A stretch of 64,000 nt of DNA from Alcanivorax sp. 1008 (GTDB lineage: Bacteria; Pseudomonadota; Gammaproteobacteria; Pseudomonadales; Alcanivoracaceae). The translations under genes and the position numbers were made by a program. This document shows, in pieces, positions 26,926-35,737 of this stretch (positions are counted from its first letter, which is position 1; each line of letters opens with the position of its first letter). The DNA is taken from assembly GCF_020667895.1 (NCBI RefSeq), contig NZ_JAFMPS010000003.1:185161-249160 (forward strand), written 5' to 3'. The notes beneath the pieces were generated by a model that was given only the letters and a program-made list of their open reading frames with translations, did not search any database and was not told the DNA's origin.

Positions 26926-27966
26926 ATGAGTGGTTTTGACGATTATTTGGACAAACTGTGGCTGACAATCTTTGGCAAAGGGATGCGTGGTTTATCTGCC
27001 CCTGACCTGCTGCGCCGCCGCAGCCTGGACCGGCGCACGGTGCGCGCCAGGGAGCTGCGCGAGATTGCCAAGGTGCAGCACGAACTGCAGGGGCTTATTG
27101 AAGGGCGCCTTAAGCTGACCCGGGAGGGGACGCTGCGAGAGGCAGTGGATGATGAGTTGATGCAAGGGGTCAAGCTCAACTCGGTCATTGTTTCGGCGGG
27201 CTTTGATGACCCGGTCGAGTCCCTGGATACCGCCAGGCTGTTGCGCCAGGCTGACCGGGATGGCGCCATGAGAGCGGTGCGCCGAGAGCTGGCGATCCGC
27301 CATATCGCGATCCTCGCTGAGGAGGAGTGCCGTAACCTGCCGCTGGAAAATATCTCCCGAGTGCAGGTTGATCCAGACTGGATGGTGCGCTGGAGAGATG
27401 GTGCTCAGGACGCGGTTTCCGTGCAGCTGAAGCGTTACTGGGCGCGACTGCTTGCCGGTGAGGTGCTCAAACCCAGCACCTATTCGGTGCGGACCATGGA
27501 GTTTATGCGCACCATTTCCCGCGGCGACCTCGAAATGATCAATATCTGTGCCCGGCTATGCTTCGATGGTTTTATCTACCGCAATCCCGGCACTTACTTC
27601 TCTGCTGAGCTGCACCTGCCCATGTTTGAGCAGCTTGAGGAGCTGGGCTTGCTTCGTGGCGTTTATGGTCGGCCCGAGTCTTGGTTGATGAGTTCAACCA
27701 CTAGCGAGGGCTTCAGCACCATGTTGGCGTGTTCCAATAAGGCCATTTTTGTTGAAGGTGGCAGCGCTGAGGACGATTTCCGCTTGCCGGTATACCGGCT
27801 GACCCGCTTTGGCCGCGAGGTGCTGTCGCTTTGCCGGGTAGATGCGGATCTGGCCTATATGATGGCGGTGGCTAATGAGCTGAAGAAGAAGGGCTTTAGC
27901 ATCCTCCTTGGGGATTGGGTCGGGGATGCAGGCCAGGGCCTGTTCGCAGAGAGAATGTCAGTCTGA
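26926..27966 (+). CDS. DUF2806-like (TIGR03899-type) protein
   Basis: 346 residues from ATG 26926, behind GGAG at 26912-26915. The central block NLPLENISRVQVDPDWMVRW, then QLKRYWARLLAGEVLKPSTYSVRTMEFMR, fits the DUF2806 domain seen in uncharacterised, often accessory proteins. The rest is helical and charged, with no membrane segment and no catalytic motif I can name. The upstream open frame back to 26566 is antisense to the PA4642 gene. A strong bidirectional terminator closes it. Confidence 0.7.
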   Translation: MSGFDDYLDKLWLTIFGKGMRGLSAPDLLRRRSLDRRTVRARELREIAKVQHELQGLIEGRLKLTREGTLREAVDDELMQGVKLNSVIVSAGFDDPVESLDTARLLRQADRDGAMRAVRRELAIRHIAILAEEECRNLPLENISRVQVDPDWMVRWRDGAQDAVSVQLKRYWARLLAGEVLKPSTYSVRTMEFMRTISRGDLEMINICARLCFDGFIYRNPGTYFSAELHLPMFEQLEELGLLRGVYGRPESWLMSSTTSEGFSTMLACSNKAIFVEGGSAEDDFRLPVYRLTRFGREVLSLCRVDADLAYMMAVANELKKKGFSILLGDWVGDAGQGLFAERMSV

Positions 27967-27995
27967 AAGGCGTTCTGATGGTTGTGATCGACAAA

Positions 27996-28025
27996 CAAAT
28001 AAGGCGGGTTGCCCCGCCTTATTTG
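27996..28025. terminator. Bidirectional terminator between the DUF2806-like gene and the HU-like gene
   Basis: A perfect 13-bp stem (27996-28008 with 28013-28025) closes a TTGC loop. The stem base is A/T-rich (AAATAA/TTATTT), so either transcript gains a U-rich 3' side. It lies between two converging genes. Confidence 0.9.
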
Positions 28026-28043
28026 CTGTGCAGATGACTCGAA

Positions 28044-28505
28044 TTACTGAGCCATATCTTTGACTTTCTTGAGCGGGCGAATCTTCACTTGAACAGAAGC
28101 CGGTTTGGCTTTGAAGGTGGTTGGTTCCTTGGTGATCGGATGGATGCCTTTGCGAGCCTTCTGGGCTGGCTTGTGCTTGGTCACGATCTTGAAAAGGCCT
28201 GGCATGGTGAAACTGCCGACTCCGCCTCTCTTCTTCAGGTGGCCCTCAATGATCAGGTTAAGCTCGTCCAGAACGGAAGCAACCTGCTTGCGGGTCAGTT
28301 GGGTGCTCTCAGCGATGTTGGTCAGCAGCTGAGTCTTGCTAATCGCCTCAGCGTATACTTTCGCCTTCTTCGGAGCAGCCGGAGCAGCTTTGGCCTTAGC
28401 CGCCGCTTTCTTCGGAGCAGCTTTGGCTTTGGGAGCAGCCTTGGCCTTTGGTGCGGCTTTGGCTTTTGCAGGTTTTGCGGCAGCAGCTTTTTTCTTGGCA
28501 GCCAT
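28044..28505 (-). CDS. HU-family DNA-binding protein with histone H1-like Lys/Ala/Pro tail
   Basis: 153 residues. The first 58 or so are almost only Ala, Lys and Pro, built on a repeated KAKAAP unit like the tails of AlgP or histone H1-like proteins. The C-terminal 90 residues are an HU/IHF fold: ISKTQLLTNIAESTQLTRKQVASVLDELN, then GHLKKRGGVGSFTMPGLFKI and the DNA-arm HPITKEPTTFKAKPASVQVKIRPLK. It should compact or bend DNA non-specifically, the tail adding charge-driven binding. It starts at ATG 28505 behind an AGGGG ribosome site. Confidence 0.88.
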   Translation of the reverse strand: MAAKKKAAAAKPAKAKAAPKAKAAPKAKAAPKKAAAKAKAAPAAPKKAKVYAEAISKTQLLTNIAESTQLTRKQVASVLDELNLIIEGHLKKRGGVGSFTMPGLFKIVTKHKPAQKARKGIHPITKEPTTFKAKPASVQVKIRPLKKVKDMAQ

Positions 28506-28627
28506 GATGGTGTTTACCCCTTTTTTATATTTCCGATTGGATGTCATGACCCATCTGAAGGATATCCTTTTCCGATGCCCCTTAATTCTGGCACCTGTGG
28601 GTCATCCCCCGCGATGATTCCGGGCTA

Positions 28628-28656
28628 GTTATATGCCAACGTCCTGCGTCCGGCAA
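28628..28656 (-). promoter_or_regulatory. Candidate promoter of the HU-like gene
   Basis: On the minus strand TTGCCG (28651-28656), a 17-base spacer and TATAAC (28628-28633) form a good sigma-70 promoter. It implies a leader of about 115 bases. That leader holds an 8-bp inverted repeat (28546-28553 with 28598-28605) 44 bases apart that could fold or serve as a site. Confidence 0.6.
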
Positions 28657-28773
28657 GCACTGAATGAGTGTTTTTCCCTGTATTTTTCAGCTTTTTTGTC
28701 GATGAACGTGTTTGGCGCAGGGCCGTCTGTCAATGCACCAATCGCTGGCATAGCTGACGGCTGCCTGAATCGC

Positions 28774-28779
28774 TATACT
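28774..28779 (+). promoter_or_regulatory. Candidate -10 element of aspS
   Basis: TATACT followed by ACGCGCCC, a GC-rich discriminator common at growth-rate-controlled promoters. No good -35 lies at the right distance (TAGCTG at 17 bases), so it would be a weak or activator-assisted promoter. Confidence 0.45.
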
Positions 28780-28834
28780 ACGCGCCCTCCGCGGCAGCCC
28801 GCCGCATCCTGAAAAAATGAGCGGATTCAGAGTT

Positions 28835-30607
28835 ATGCGTAGCCATTATTGCGGTGATTTGCGTGCATCAAACGACGGTGAGACGGTGGCCCTGTGTGGT
28901 TGGGTGCATCGTCGCCGGGATCACGGTGGGGTAATTTTTCTTGATGTGCGCGACCGGGCTGGGCTGGTCCAGGTGGTATTTGATCCGGATTCCGTAGCCG
29001 CGTTTGAGCGCGCTGATCGTGTTCGTGGCGAGTATGTTATCCGTGTTGAGGGCAGGGTACGGATGCGTGATGAAGCCGTACGCAACTCGCGCATGGCTAC
29101 TGGCGATATTGAAGTTCTCGGTACCGAACTGGAAATTTTGAATACCTCCGATACACCGCCGTTCGAGCTAGATGAGTTTGGCGGTGCTGGTGAGGAAGTA
29201 CGTCTGAAGTACCGCTATCTGGACCTTCGCCGAGCCAACGTACTGGAGAAATTCCGGTTCCGCTCCAGACTTACCCATGTGGTGCGCAGCTATTTGGAAG
29301 AGCAGGGGTTTATGGATGTGGAAACCCCCATCCTGACTAAGGCTACCCCGGAAGGCGCCCGAGACTATTTGGTGCCTAGCCGTACCCACCCCGGTAGTTT
29401 TTTTGCGTTGCCCCAGTCGCCCCAGCTGTTCAAGCAGCTTCTTATGGTGGCCGGCTTTGATCGCTACTACCAGATTGCCAAATGCTTTCGCGACGAAGAT
29501 TTACGTGCTGACCGTCAGCCAGAGTTTACCCAGATCGATATCGAGGCCTCGTTTGTCGACGAGGAGGCGATAATGGCCGTTGCCGAGAATATGGTGCGTC
29601 GGGTGTTCCGTGATTTGCTCAGTGTCGAGTTCGGCGAGCTGCCACGCATGCCATTCAGTGAAGCCATGCGCCGCTTCGGTTCGGATAAACCGGACCTGCG
29701 CATCCCGCTGGAGCTGGTTGATATTGCCGATCTCATGGATGGCGTTGAGTTCAAGGTGTTTGCTGGCCCAGCAAAAGACCCGAAGGGGCGCGTGGCAGCT
29801 CTGCGGGTACCGAAGGGCGCAGAGCTGTCGCGTAGCCAGATTGACGAGTACACCAAGTTTGTTGGCATTTATGGAGCCAGGGGCCTTGCCTATATCAAGG
29901 TTAACGATCTGGATGCAGGTGCTGACGGGCTGCAGTCACCGATTCTCAAGTTCCTCACCGACAGTGCCATTCAGGGAATTTTGCAGCGTACCGGCGCGCA
30001 GAATGGTGATTTGATCTTCTTCGGTGCGGATAAGGCTAAAATTGTTAATGAAGCACTTGGTGCATTGCGTGTGCGGGTTGGCCACGACCTGAATATGCTG
30101 GAGGCTGACTGGGCTCCTCTGTGGGTTGTTGACTTTCCAATGTTTGAGGAAAACGACGATGGCTCCTGGGCGGCACTGCACCATCCCTTCACCATGCCCA
30201 AGTGTACCCCGGAAGAGTTGGCTGCCGATCCTGCGGCCGCATTGTCCCGAGCCTATGATCTGGTGCTTAACGGCACCGAGCTGGGAGGTGGTTCGATCCG
30301 TATCTTCAGTGCACAAATGCAGCAGGCCGTATTCAAGGCGCTGGGTATTAGTGAGGAAGAGGCGGAAGAGAAATTCGGCTTCCTGCTGGATGCGCTCCGT
30401 TTTGGTGCGCCGCCGCATGGTGGTTTGGCCTTCGGACTGGATCGTATGGTCATGCTGATGACCGGCAGTGATTCGATCCGTGATGTCATTGCCTTCCCGA
30501 AAACCCAGACTGCAGCCTGCGTTATGACCCATGCACCATCACCGGTGGAGGCCAAACAGTTGCGAGAAGTGGGTGTTCAGGTGCGCAAGATGGACGCGGA
30601 TAAGTAA
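28835..30607 (+). CDS. aspS: Aspartyl-tRNA synthetase, possibly nondiscriminating (Asp/Asn)
   Basis: 590 residues from ATG 28835 (MRSHYCG, the conserved family start); an in-frame ATG at 28817 is also possible. N-terminal OB-fold anticodon domain, class II core with [18 protein letters not shown] (motif 2) and [15 protein letters not shown] (motif 3), and the bacterial GAD insertion between. Residue 30 is His, as in the nondiscriminating Pseudomonas enzyme, where E. coli has Leu; residue 81 is Ala where E. coli has Lys. This suggests it may also make Asp-tRNA-Asn for repair by GatCAB. That inference depends on remembered alignments. Confidence 0.96.
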   Translation: MRSHYCGDLRASNDGETVALCGWVHRRRDHGGVIFLDVRDRAGLVQVVFDPDSVAAFERADRVRGEYVIRVEGRVRMRDEAVRNSRMATGDIEVLGTELEILNTSDTPPFELDEFGGAGEEVRLKYRYLDLRRANVLEKFRFRSRLTHVVRSYLEEQGFMDVETPILTKATPEGARDYLVPSRTHPGSFFALPQSPQLFKQLLMVAGFDRYYQIAKCFRDEDLRADRQPEFTQIDIEASFVDEEAIMAVAENMVRRVFRDLLSVEFGELPRMPFSEAMRRFGSDKPDLRIPLELVDIADLMDGVEFKVFAGPAKDPKGRVAALRVPKGAELSRSQIDEYTKFVGIYGARGLAYIKVNDLDAGADGLQSPILKFLTDSAIQGILQRTGAQNGDLIFFGADKAKIVNEALGALRVRVGHDLNMLEADWAPLWVVDFPMFEENDDGSWAALHHPFTMPKCTPEELAADPAAALSRAYDLVLNGTELGGGSIRIFSAQMQQAVFKALGISEEEAEEKFGFLLDALRFGAPPHGGLAFGLDRMVMLMTGSDSIRDVIAFPKTQTAACVMTHAPSPVEAKQLREVGVQVRKMDADK

Positions 30608-30669
30608 TCTCCTGCTCCCGAGCTGCGACATTGATTTTGGGTTGTCATCAGGGTCGTGGCATAGCACCA

Positions 30670-30705
30670 TCCGTTTAACGTAATGTAATACCACTGTTAA
30701 ACGGA
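30670..30705. repeat. 10-bp inverted repeat before the lipoprotein gene
   Basis: TCCGTTTAAC (30670-30679) and its exact complement GTTAAACGGA (30696-30705) are separated by 16 bases, ending 19 bases before the ATG at 30725. It could be an operator for a dimeric regulator or a leader hairpin near the ribosome site. Confidence 0.6.
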
Positions 30706-30724
30706 ACGCCTACGGGGGCTTGCT

Positions 30725-31936
30725 ATGCAAAACTCATTACTCCGAGTCACGCTTTTGGCGTTGATGTCTGCTGTTCTGCTAAGTGGCTGTCATACGCGCA
30801 GCTACTTGCCTCCAGATGGTCAGATGGCCCCCTCCGTGGCGCCACCGCAGGAACTCTCTGCCTACTCTGGCTCTGTCTCTTCCAGCAAAATTGAAATGAT
30901 GCATCAATCTGGCAGAGAAGAGAGGCTTCGTAAGGGCTGGAATGAAGCTGCTAAATGGTTTGCTGGTGATGGTACTGATTATGAAGTGGCAATTGACGTC
31001 AAGAAAACGGATGGCAAAGGTGGCTGGACATTTGTCACCTATCTGCTGACGTTGTCGCTACTGCCATACGTTGAAACGAATAGCTACGAGAGCACTATGG
31101 AGCTTCGCTCCGGGGACGTCGTGCTGTTCAGCAATACGGATTCGTTTGCCGTCAGGGAGTCGCTATCCGTCTATTTTCCAACGGCGTTGCTTTTTGGTGC
31201 GCAGGGGCCTGGTCCGTTGTATAGCATTACCAGCGATCAGCTGAATCGCCACGCGCTGGCACTTGGTCAGTTTATTGCGGAAAGTAGAGGTGCATATCAG
31301 GCGGCCGTTCAAGGCGGTACCGTGGCTACCTATCGCAAGTATCTTGCCGACAACCCGACATCGTTTTTCCGTATGGACGCACTGCAGCAACTGGCGGCAT
31401 TGGCGCCTGACCGCCAACCGTTGGCATTTCATCGTGAAAACCTTGCTATCGACGAGCGATATGCGCGGTTTATCCCGCCGGCCCACGCGGTCTGGTTTAT
31501 CGGGCCAGAGGGTATGAAGGTGTCTGATGTATTGGAGAAACAGGCGGGCGAGGATATTGATTTGCTGGCCTCACGTATTCGTGCCGCAGGTCAGCCTTAC
31601 AAGGTTTTTAATGATGAGGAAGTTGCCGCGATGAAGGAGGGCGGTCTAAAACCAGCCCTGATCGCCGCAATGATTGATGCTTCCGCTGGGCAGCCGTCTG
31701 CATCTTCGGTCGCCCCTGCTGCAGCTGTGCCTGTGGCTGTTCAAGCAGACCCTGTGCCTGCACAGCCTGCGGATGCAGCTGCTGCGGCGCCCACCGCAGG
31801 CGATATTGCGGCGGACTGTGCCAAGCGTCTGGCGGCAATGCAGGCCTGCGATCAGATACCCTCTTTTGGGAAAAATATCTGCAAAGCACAGGTGCGGAAA
31901 ACGTACGATCATCTTGTCTGCTCGGTGATTCAGTAG
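30725..31936 (+). CDS. Large lipoprotein of unknown function
   Basis: 403 residues with a lipoprotein signal (lipobox LLSGC, Cys22). A first domain (about 45-200) has a mixed strand pattern with one hydrophobic stretch GWTFVTYLLTLSLLPYVET. A middle part looks TPR-like (YRKYLADNPTSFFRMDALQQLAAL), then an Ala/Pro/Val-rich linker (about 325-355) leads to a small C-terminal domain with four Cys in the pattern DCAKRLAAMQAC...ICKAQVRKTYDHLVC, probably two disulfides. I do not recognise the family. Nearby genes are housekeeping. Confidence 0.75.
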   Translation: MQNSLLRVTLLALMSAVLLSGCHTRSYLPPDGQMAPSVAPPQELSAYSGSVSSSKIEMMHQSGREERLRKGWNEAAKWFAGDGTDYEVAIDVKKTDGKGGWTFVTYLLTLSLLPYVETNSYESTMELRSGDVVLFSNTDSFAVRESLSVYFPTALLFGAQGPGPLYSITSDQLNRHALALGQFIAESRGAYQAAVQGGTVATYRKYLADNPTSFFRMDALQQLAALAPDRQPLAFHRENLAIDERYARFIPPAHAVWFIGPEGMKVSDVLEKQAGEDIDLLASRIRAAGQPYKVFNDEEVAAMKEGGLKPALIAAMIDASAGQPSASSVAPAAAVPVAVQADPVPAQPADAAAAAPTAGDIAADCAKRLAAMQACDQIPSFGKNICKAQVRKTYDHLVCSVIQ

Positions 31937-32011
31937 CGCTCTTGGTACTGGACATCTGGCCAGCACGCGGGTACAAAGGACGTGCCCGCAGCTGCTCTTC
32001 CTGATAGGCCC

Positions 32012-32530
32012 ATGACCCTCATTCTTGGTATTGATCCCGGCTCGCGCCACACCGGCTTTGGTCTGATTCGCCAGCAGGGTGGTGCCCTTGGCTACGTCGC
32101 CTGTGGCACCATCAGCACCGCTTCAGATGATATTCCGGCTCGCCTTGGTGAGATTTTTTCCCGTCTGTCGATGGTGGTGGAAGAGCATGGGCCGGCAGAG
32201 ATGGCTATTGAAAGGGTCTTTATGGCGCGCAACGCAGACTCTGCGTTGAAGCTTGGTCAGGCTCGCGGCGCGGCGATCTGCGCCGTGGTGCAAGGTGGGG
32301 TGCCCGTGTTTGAATACTCCGCGCGGCAGGTTAAGCAGGCACTAGTGGGCAAGGGTAGTGCCGAGAAAACACAGGTGGCACAGATGGTCCGCTATCTGTT
32401 GAAGCTGGATCATGTACCACAGGAGGATGCAGCAGATGCTTTGGCCATTGCCATCTGTCATGCCCATATGCGTGTCAGTCTGGCACGCATTGCAGGTGCC
32501 ACAGCAGTAAGAGGGCGACGAATCCGATGA
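32012..32530 (+). CDS. ruvC: Crossover junction endodeoxyribonuclease RuvC
   Basis: Cuts Holliday junctions symmetrically. 172 residues from ATG 32012 ([10 protein letters not shown]). Acidic active-site residues are visible in [10 protein letters not shown] (Asp7), AIERVF (Glu) and [13 protein letters not shown] (two Asp). The frame reaches back to 31982 without support. It overlaps ruvA through ATGA. No LexA box of the CTGT-N8-ACAG type is visible upstream. Confidence 0.97.
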   Translation: MTLILGIDPGSRHTGFGLIRQQGGALGYVACGTISTASDDIPARLGEIFSRLSMVVEEHGPAEMAIERVFMARNADSALKLGQARGAAICAVVQGGVPVFEYSARQVKQALVGKGSAEKTQVAQMVRYLLKLDHVPQEDAADALAIAICHAHMRVSLARIAGATAVRGRRIR

Positions 32531-33129
32531 TCGGACAACTATCCGGCAAACTGCTGGACAAGCGAGCACCATGGCTGCTTATTGACGTTGGTGGTGTCGG
32601 CTACGAGGTCGAAGCGCCCATGACGGTGTTTTACCAGCTGCCCGATATCGGCGCTAACCTCCAGCTATATACTCATTTTGTGGTGCGCGAGGATGCCCAG
32701 CTGTTGTATGGCTTTGCATCCCGGTTTGAGCGTGAGTTATTCCGGGCGTTGGTCAAGGTTAATGGGGTCGGGCCCAAAATGGCTTTGGCGATTCTGTCTG
32801 GCATGGAGGCTGAGCGTCTGGTGCGCTGTATCGAGTCTCAGGACAGCAGCACGCTGATAAAAATACCCGGTGTTGGCAAGAAGACCGCGGAGCGCCTGTT
32901 GATAGAGATGTCGGATCGGCTGGGCAAGCTCGACGGAGCACCTGTTTCCCTGCCGGGCCTGGCATCCGTTGCCATGCCAAGCGATGCCGTCAGCGATGCG
33001 GTGGCTGCTCTTGAGAGTCTCGGCTACCGGCCCAAGGATGCACAGGCGGCGGTGGCCAAGGTGGCGGATATGGACTCAATGACTAGCGAGCAGTTGATTC
33101 GTCAGGCGCTGAAAGGACTTGCCCGATGA
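32527..33129 (+). CDS. ruvA: Holliday junction branch migration protein RuvA
   Basis: 200 residues. Tetramer that binds the four-way junction and loads RuvB. The N-terminal OB-fold starts [28 protein letters not shown]; two helix-hairpin-helix motifs follow ([13 protein letters not shown] and [16 protein letters not shown]), and domain III (about 150-200) contacts RuvB. Starts on the ruvC stop (ATGA overlap); ruvB begins 13 bases after its stop. Confidence 0.97.
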   Translation: MIGQLSGKLLDKRAPWLLIDVGGVGYEVEAPMTVFYQLPDIGANLQLYTHFVVREDAQLLYGFASRFERELFRALVKVNGVGPKMALAILSGMEAERLVRCIESQDSSTLIKIPGVGKKTAERLLIEMSDRLGKLDGAPVSLPGLASVAMPSDAVSDAVAALESLGYRPKDAQAAVAKVADMDSMTSEQLIRQALKGLAR

Positions 33130-33142
33130 CCCGGGGAGCAGC

Positions 33143-34177
33143 ATGAGTATTGAACGCATTGTTTCCGCCGATTCACTGGAACATCAGGAAGAGCAGCTTG
33201 AGCGCGCTATCCGGCCTGCCAGCCTGAGTGACTATCACGGCCAGCCTGAAGTACGCGAGCAGCTGGAAATTTTTATTGATGCGGCGCGCAAGCGTGGTGA
33301 GGCGCTGGATCACACCCTGATTTTTGGCCCGCCGGGGCTGGGTAAAACCACGCTGGCCCACATTATTGCCCGGGAAATGGGCTCCGAGTTAAAGAGCACC
33401 TCCGGCCCGGTCCTTGAGAAAGCGGGAGACTTGGCTGCCATTCTGACCAATCTCGAGCGGGGAGATGTCCTGTTTGTCGATGAAATACATCGCCTGTCGC
33501 CGGTGGTGGAAGAGATCCTCTACCCGGCCATGGAGGACTATCAGCTGGATATCATGATTGGTGAGGGGCCTGCAGCCCGTTCTATCAAGATCGAGCTGCC
33601 ACCCTTCACGCTGGTTGGCGCCACTACCAGAGCAGGCATGCTTACCAGCCCATTGCGTGATCGTTTCGGCATTACTCAGCGTCTTCAGTTTTACTCCACG
33701 GAAGATCTGACAGGGATTGTGCGGCGTGCTTGCGAGATCTTTTCCCTGCCGGTAGATGAGGATGGTGCAAGGGAAATTGCCCGGCGGGCCCGTGGTACAC
33801 CGCGGATTGCCAACCGTCTGTTACGCCGTGTGCGAGACTACGCAGAAGTTCGCGCCGACGGCCGTATAACGGGTGCCATCGCTAGTGCAGCCCTGGATAT
33901 GCTGCAGGTGGATGCTTGCGGTCTGGATGGCAACGATCGGCGCCTACTTGTCACTATGATGGAGAAGTTCGAGGGAGGACCAGTTGGTTTGGACTCTCTG
34001 GGGGCGGCGTTAAACGAAGATGCTGGCACGCTGGAGGAAGTGGTTGAGCCATACCTGATCCAGCAGGGGTTTATTCAGCGCACGTCACGGGGCAGGGTGG
34101 TGACTAATCATGCCTGGCGCCACTTTGGCCTTAAACCGCCTAGAGCTGTAAGCTCGGGAGATCTGTTCGAGTCATGA
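33143..34177 (+). CDS. ruvB: Holliday junction helicase RuvB
   Basis: 344 residues from ATG 33143 ([10 protein letters not shown]). AAA+ motor driving branch migration with RuvA. Walker A is GPPGLGKTT, Walker B is LFVDEIHR, sensor 1 is in [18 protein letters not shown] and the arginine of sensor 2 in [17 protein letters not shown]. The C-terminal winged-helix domain ends IQRTSRGRV. Overlaps ybgC by 4 bases. Confidence 0.98.
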   Translation: MSIERIVSADSLEHQEEQLERAIRPASLSDYHGQPEVREQLEIFIDAARKRGEALDHTLIFGPPGLGKTTLAHIIAREMGSELKSTSGPVLEKAGDLAAILTNLERGDVLFVDEIHRLSPVVEEILYPAMEDYQLDIMIGEGPAARSIKIELPPFTLVGATTRAGMLTSPLRDRFGITQRLQFYSTEDLTGIVRRACEIFSLPVDEDGAREIARRARGTPRIANRLLRRVRDYAEVRADGRITGAIASAALDMLQVDACGLDGNDRRLLVTMMEKFEGGPVGLDSLGAALNEDAGTLEEVVEPYLIQQGFIQRTSRGRVVTNHAWRHFGLKPPRAVSSGDLFES

Positions 34178-34584
34178 CTGCCAGCTCCTTTCGTCTGCCG
34201 TTAAGGGTCTATATCGAAGATAGTGATGCTGGCGGCATCGTCTACTACGTCAACTATCTGAAATTCATGGAGCGTGCCCGTACGGAGTGGCTACGTACCT
34301 TAGGATATCAACACTACTCTCTGGCAGGGCAAAATTTTCTGTTCGTGGTGCACTCCTGCGCAGTTCGCTATCATCGCCCGGCGCGGGTTGATGACGCCCT
34401 TGAAGTCACTGCCAATCTGATACGTCTTGGCAAAGCGACGCTGGATTTTCATCAGCAGGTCTGGCGCCGAGATGAACTTCTCTGCGAAGCAGATGTCCGT
34501 GTGGCCTGTGTGTCTGCTAGTGATATTCGACCGCAGGCTATGCCGGCGGCGCTTCACAGTAACCTGAAAAATGCCCTGAACTGA
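34174..34584 (+). CDS. ybgC: Tol-Pal-associated acyl-CoA thioesterase YbgC
   Basis: 136 residues, hotdog fold of the 4-hydroxybenzoyl-CoA thioesterase group. The active-site Asp lies in [26 protein letters not shown]. In E. coli YbgC hydrolyses short acyl-CoAs and is linked to phospholipid enzymes. The position, ruvB-ybgC-tolQ, is the conserved gammaproteobacterial tol-pal order. ATGA-type overlap with ruvB. Confidence 0.95.
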   Translation: MTASSFRLPLRVYIEDSDAGGIVYYVNYLKFMERARTEWLRTLGYQHYSLAGQNFLFVVHSCAVRYHRPARVDDALEVTANLIRLGKATLDFHQQVWRRDELLCEADVRVACVSASDIRPQAMPAALHSNLKNALN

Positions 34585-34619
34585 TAGATACCTGACCCAT
34601 TATATAAAGGAGCCGCTCG

Positions 34620-35309
34620 ATGGTTGAGCAAGACAGCATGTCCATTCTCAGCCTGATCGGTAATGCCGGTCTGGTTGTTCAGCTGGTGATGGCGGCATTG
34701 ATGCTGGCGTCTGTTGTGTCCTGGGTGATGATTGTGGTGCGTTACCGCGTTCTCAGCCGGGCGCGTCGCGCCGGGGCGGTTTTTGAAGAGCGTTTCTGGT
34801 CTGGCGACGATCTCACCAGCCTCTATCATCAGGTGAAAAAGGCACCGGACGAGGATGCAGGGCAAGAGACAATCTTCCGTGTCGGCTTTGAAGAATATGT
34901 ACGTCTGATGAAAAGCTCCCGTGACGCTGATGCGGTGATGGAGGGTGCCCAGCGTGCTATGCGTGTGGCGCTGCAGCGCGAGCAGGCCAGACTCAACCGG
35001 AACTTGCCATTTCTCGCGACCGTTGGCTCTACCAGTCCATATATCGGTCTGTTCGGTACGGTATGGGGAATCATGAACTCTTTCCGGGCACTAGCCCATG
35101 TGTCTCAAGCAACGCTCGCTGTGGTAGCTCCGGGTATTGCCGAGGCGTTGATTGCAACTGCCATGGGCCTGTTTGCTGCAATTCCCGCCGTTGTTGCCTA
35201 TAACCGATATGCCTCTCTGACTGATGAGCTGGTGGGTGAGTGCGAGATGTTTGCGGAGGAGTTTTCTTCCCTGCTGCACCGTCAGGCTCACTCCGGGGAG
35301 CAACAGTAA
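34620..35309 (+). CDS. tolQ: Tol-Pal system proton-channel subunit TolQ
   Basis: 229 residues, inner membrane, homologous to ExbB/MotA. Three membrane segments (about 20-40, 135-155, 170-190). The channel-facing region is GSTSPYIGLFGTVWGIMNSF and ALIATAMGLFAAIPAVVAYN. With TolR it uses the proton gradient to power TolA during outer-membrane constriction. AAAGGAG lies 7-13 bases upstream of the ATG. Stop overlaps tolR start (TAATG). Confidence 0.97.
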   Translation: MVEQDSMSILSLIGNAGLVVQLVMAALMLASVVSWVMIVVRYRVLSRARRAGAVFEERFWSGDDLTSLYHQVKKAPDEDAGQETIFRVGFEEYVRLMKSSRDADAVMEGAQRAMRVALQREQARLNRNLPFLATVGSTSPYIGLFGTVWGIMNSFRALAHVSQATLAVVAPGIAEALIATAMGLFAAIPAVVAYNRYASLTDELVGECEMFAEEFSSLLHRQAHSGEQQ

Positions 35310-35737
35310 TGTCTATGAAAATTCGGACACCACGTAAGTTGGTGGCCGACATCAATGTGGTGCCTTACATCGACGTCATGCTGGTGTTGCTGGTTGTGTT
35401 TATGATCACGGCGCCGATGATGGTCCAGGGCATCAATGTCGATTTGCCGAAAACCAATAGTGCGCCGATAGACAGCAAGGATCAGGAGCCAGTAATCGTT
35501 TCTGTGAAAAAAGATGGCAGCTATTTTATTAACGTGGGTGGAGATATACAGAAATCTGCCAGTTTGGACACGGTTAAAGGGCACGCGTTACGCATCCATC
35601 GAAATAAACCGGAAACACTATTTTTGCTGGAGGGCGATGCGGAAGTGCCCTACGGAACCGTGGTCGCTTTGATGTCTGCGTTGCAGGGTGCAGGCATTGA
35701 AAAGCTCGGTTTGGTTACGGAGCCCCCGGAGAAGTGA
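35309..35737 (+). CDS. tolR: Tol-Pal system subunit TolR
   Basis: 142 residues from ATG 35309. One membrane helix carries the essential protonatable Asp in VPYIDVMLVLLVVFMIT (Asp22 region); the periplasmic part is an ExbD/TolR dimerisation domain ending near GLVTEPP. The frame extends to 35240 only over tolQ. Its TGA shares a base with the tolA ATG. Confidence 0.96.
   Translation: MSMKIRTPRKLVADINVVPYIDVMLVLLVVFMITAPMMVQGINVDLPKTNSAPIDSKDQEPVIVSVKKDGSYFINVGGDIQKSASLDTVKGHALRIHRNKPETLFLLEGDAEVPYGTVVALMSALQGAGIEKLGLVTEPPEK

Larger units (their letters stand above)
28506..28834. other. Divergent regulatory region between HU-like gene and aspS
   Basis: 329 bases without a gene. Toward the HU-like gene it holds a TTGCCG-17-TATAAC promoter (28628-28656) and a long leader with a spaced inverted repeat. 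Toward aspS it holds TATACT (28774-28779) followed by a GC-rich CGCGCCC, typical of promoters for translation genes. The T-runs near 28671-28700 do not form an obvious hairpin terminator. Confidence 0.6.

Noticed and set aside
28350..28500. Repeat array that could be mistaken for CRISPR or a satellite
   Set aside because: The repeats are in-frame KAKAAP codons of the HU-like tail without spacers.
28089..28628. 179-codon plus-strand frame rich in Ser, Phe and Arg
   Set aside because: Antisense to the HU-like gene and its leader; no start site or known fold.
31937..32011. Possible LexA box before ruvC
   Set aside because: No CTGT-N8-ACAG is present in the gap.
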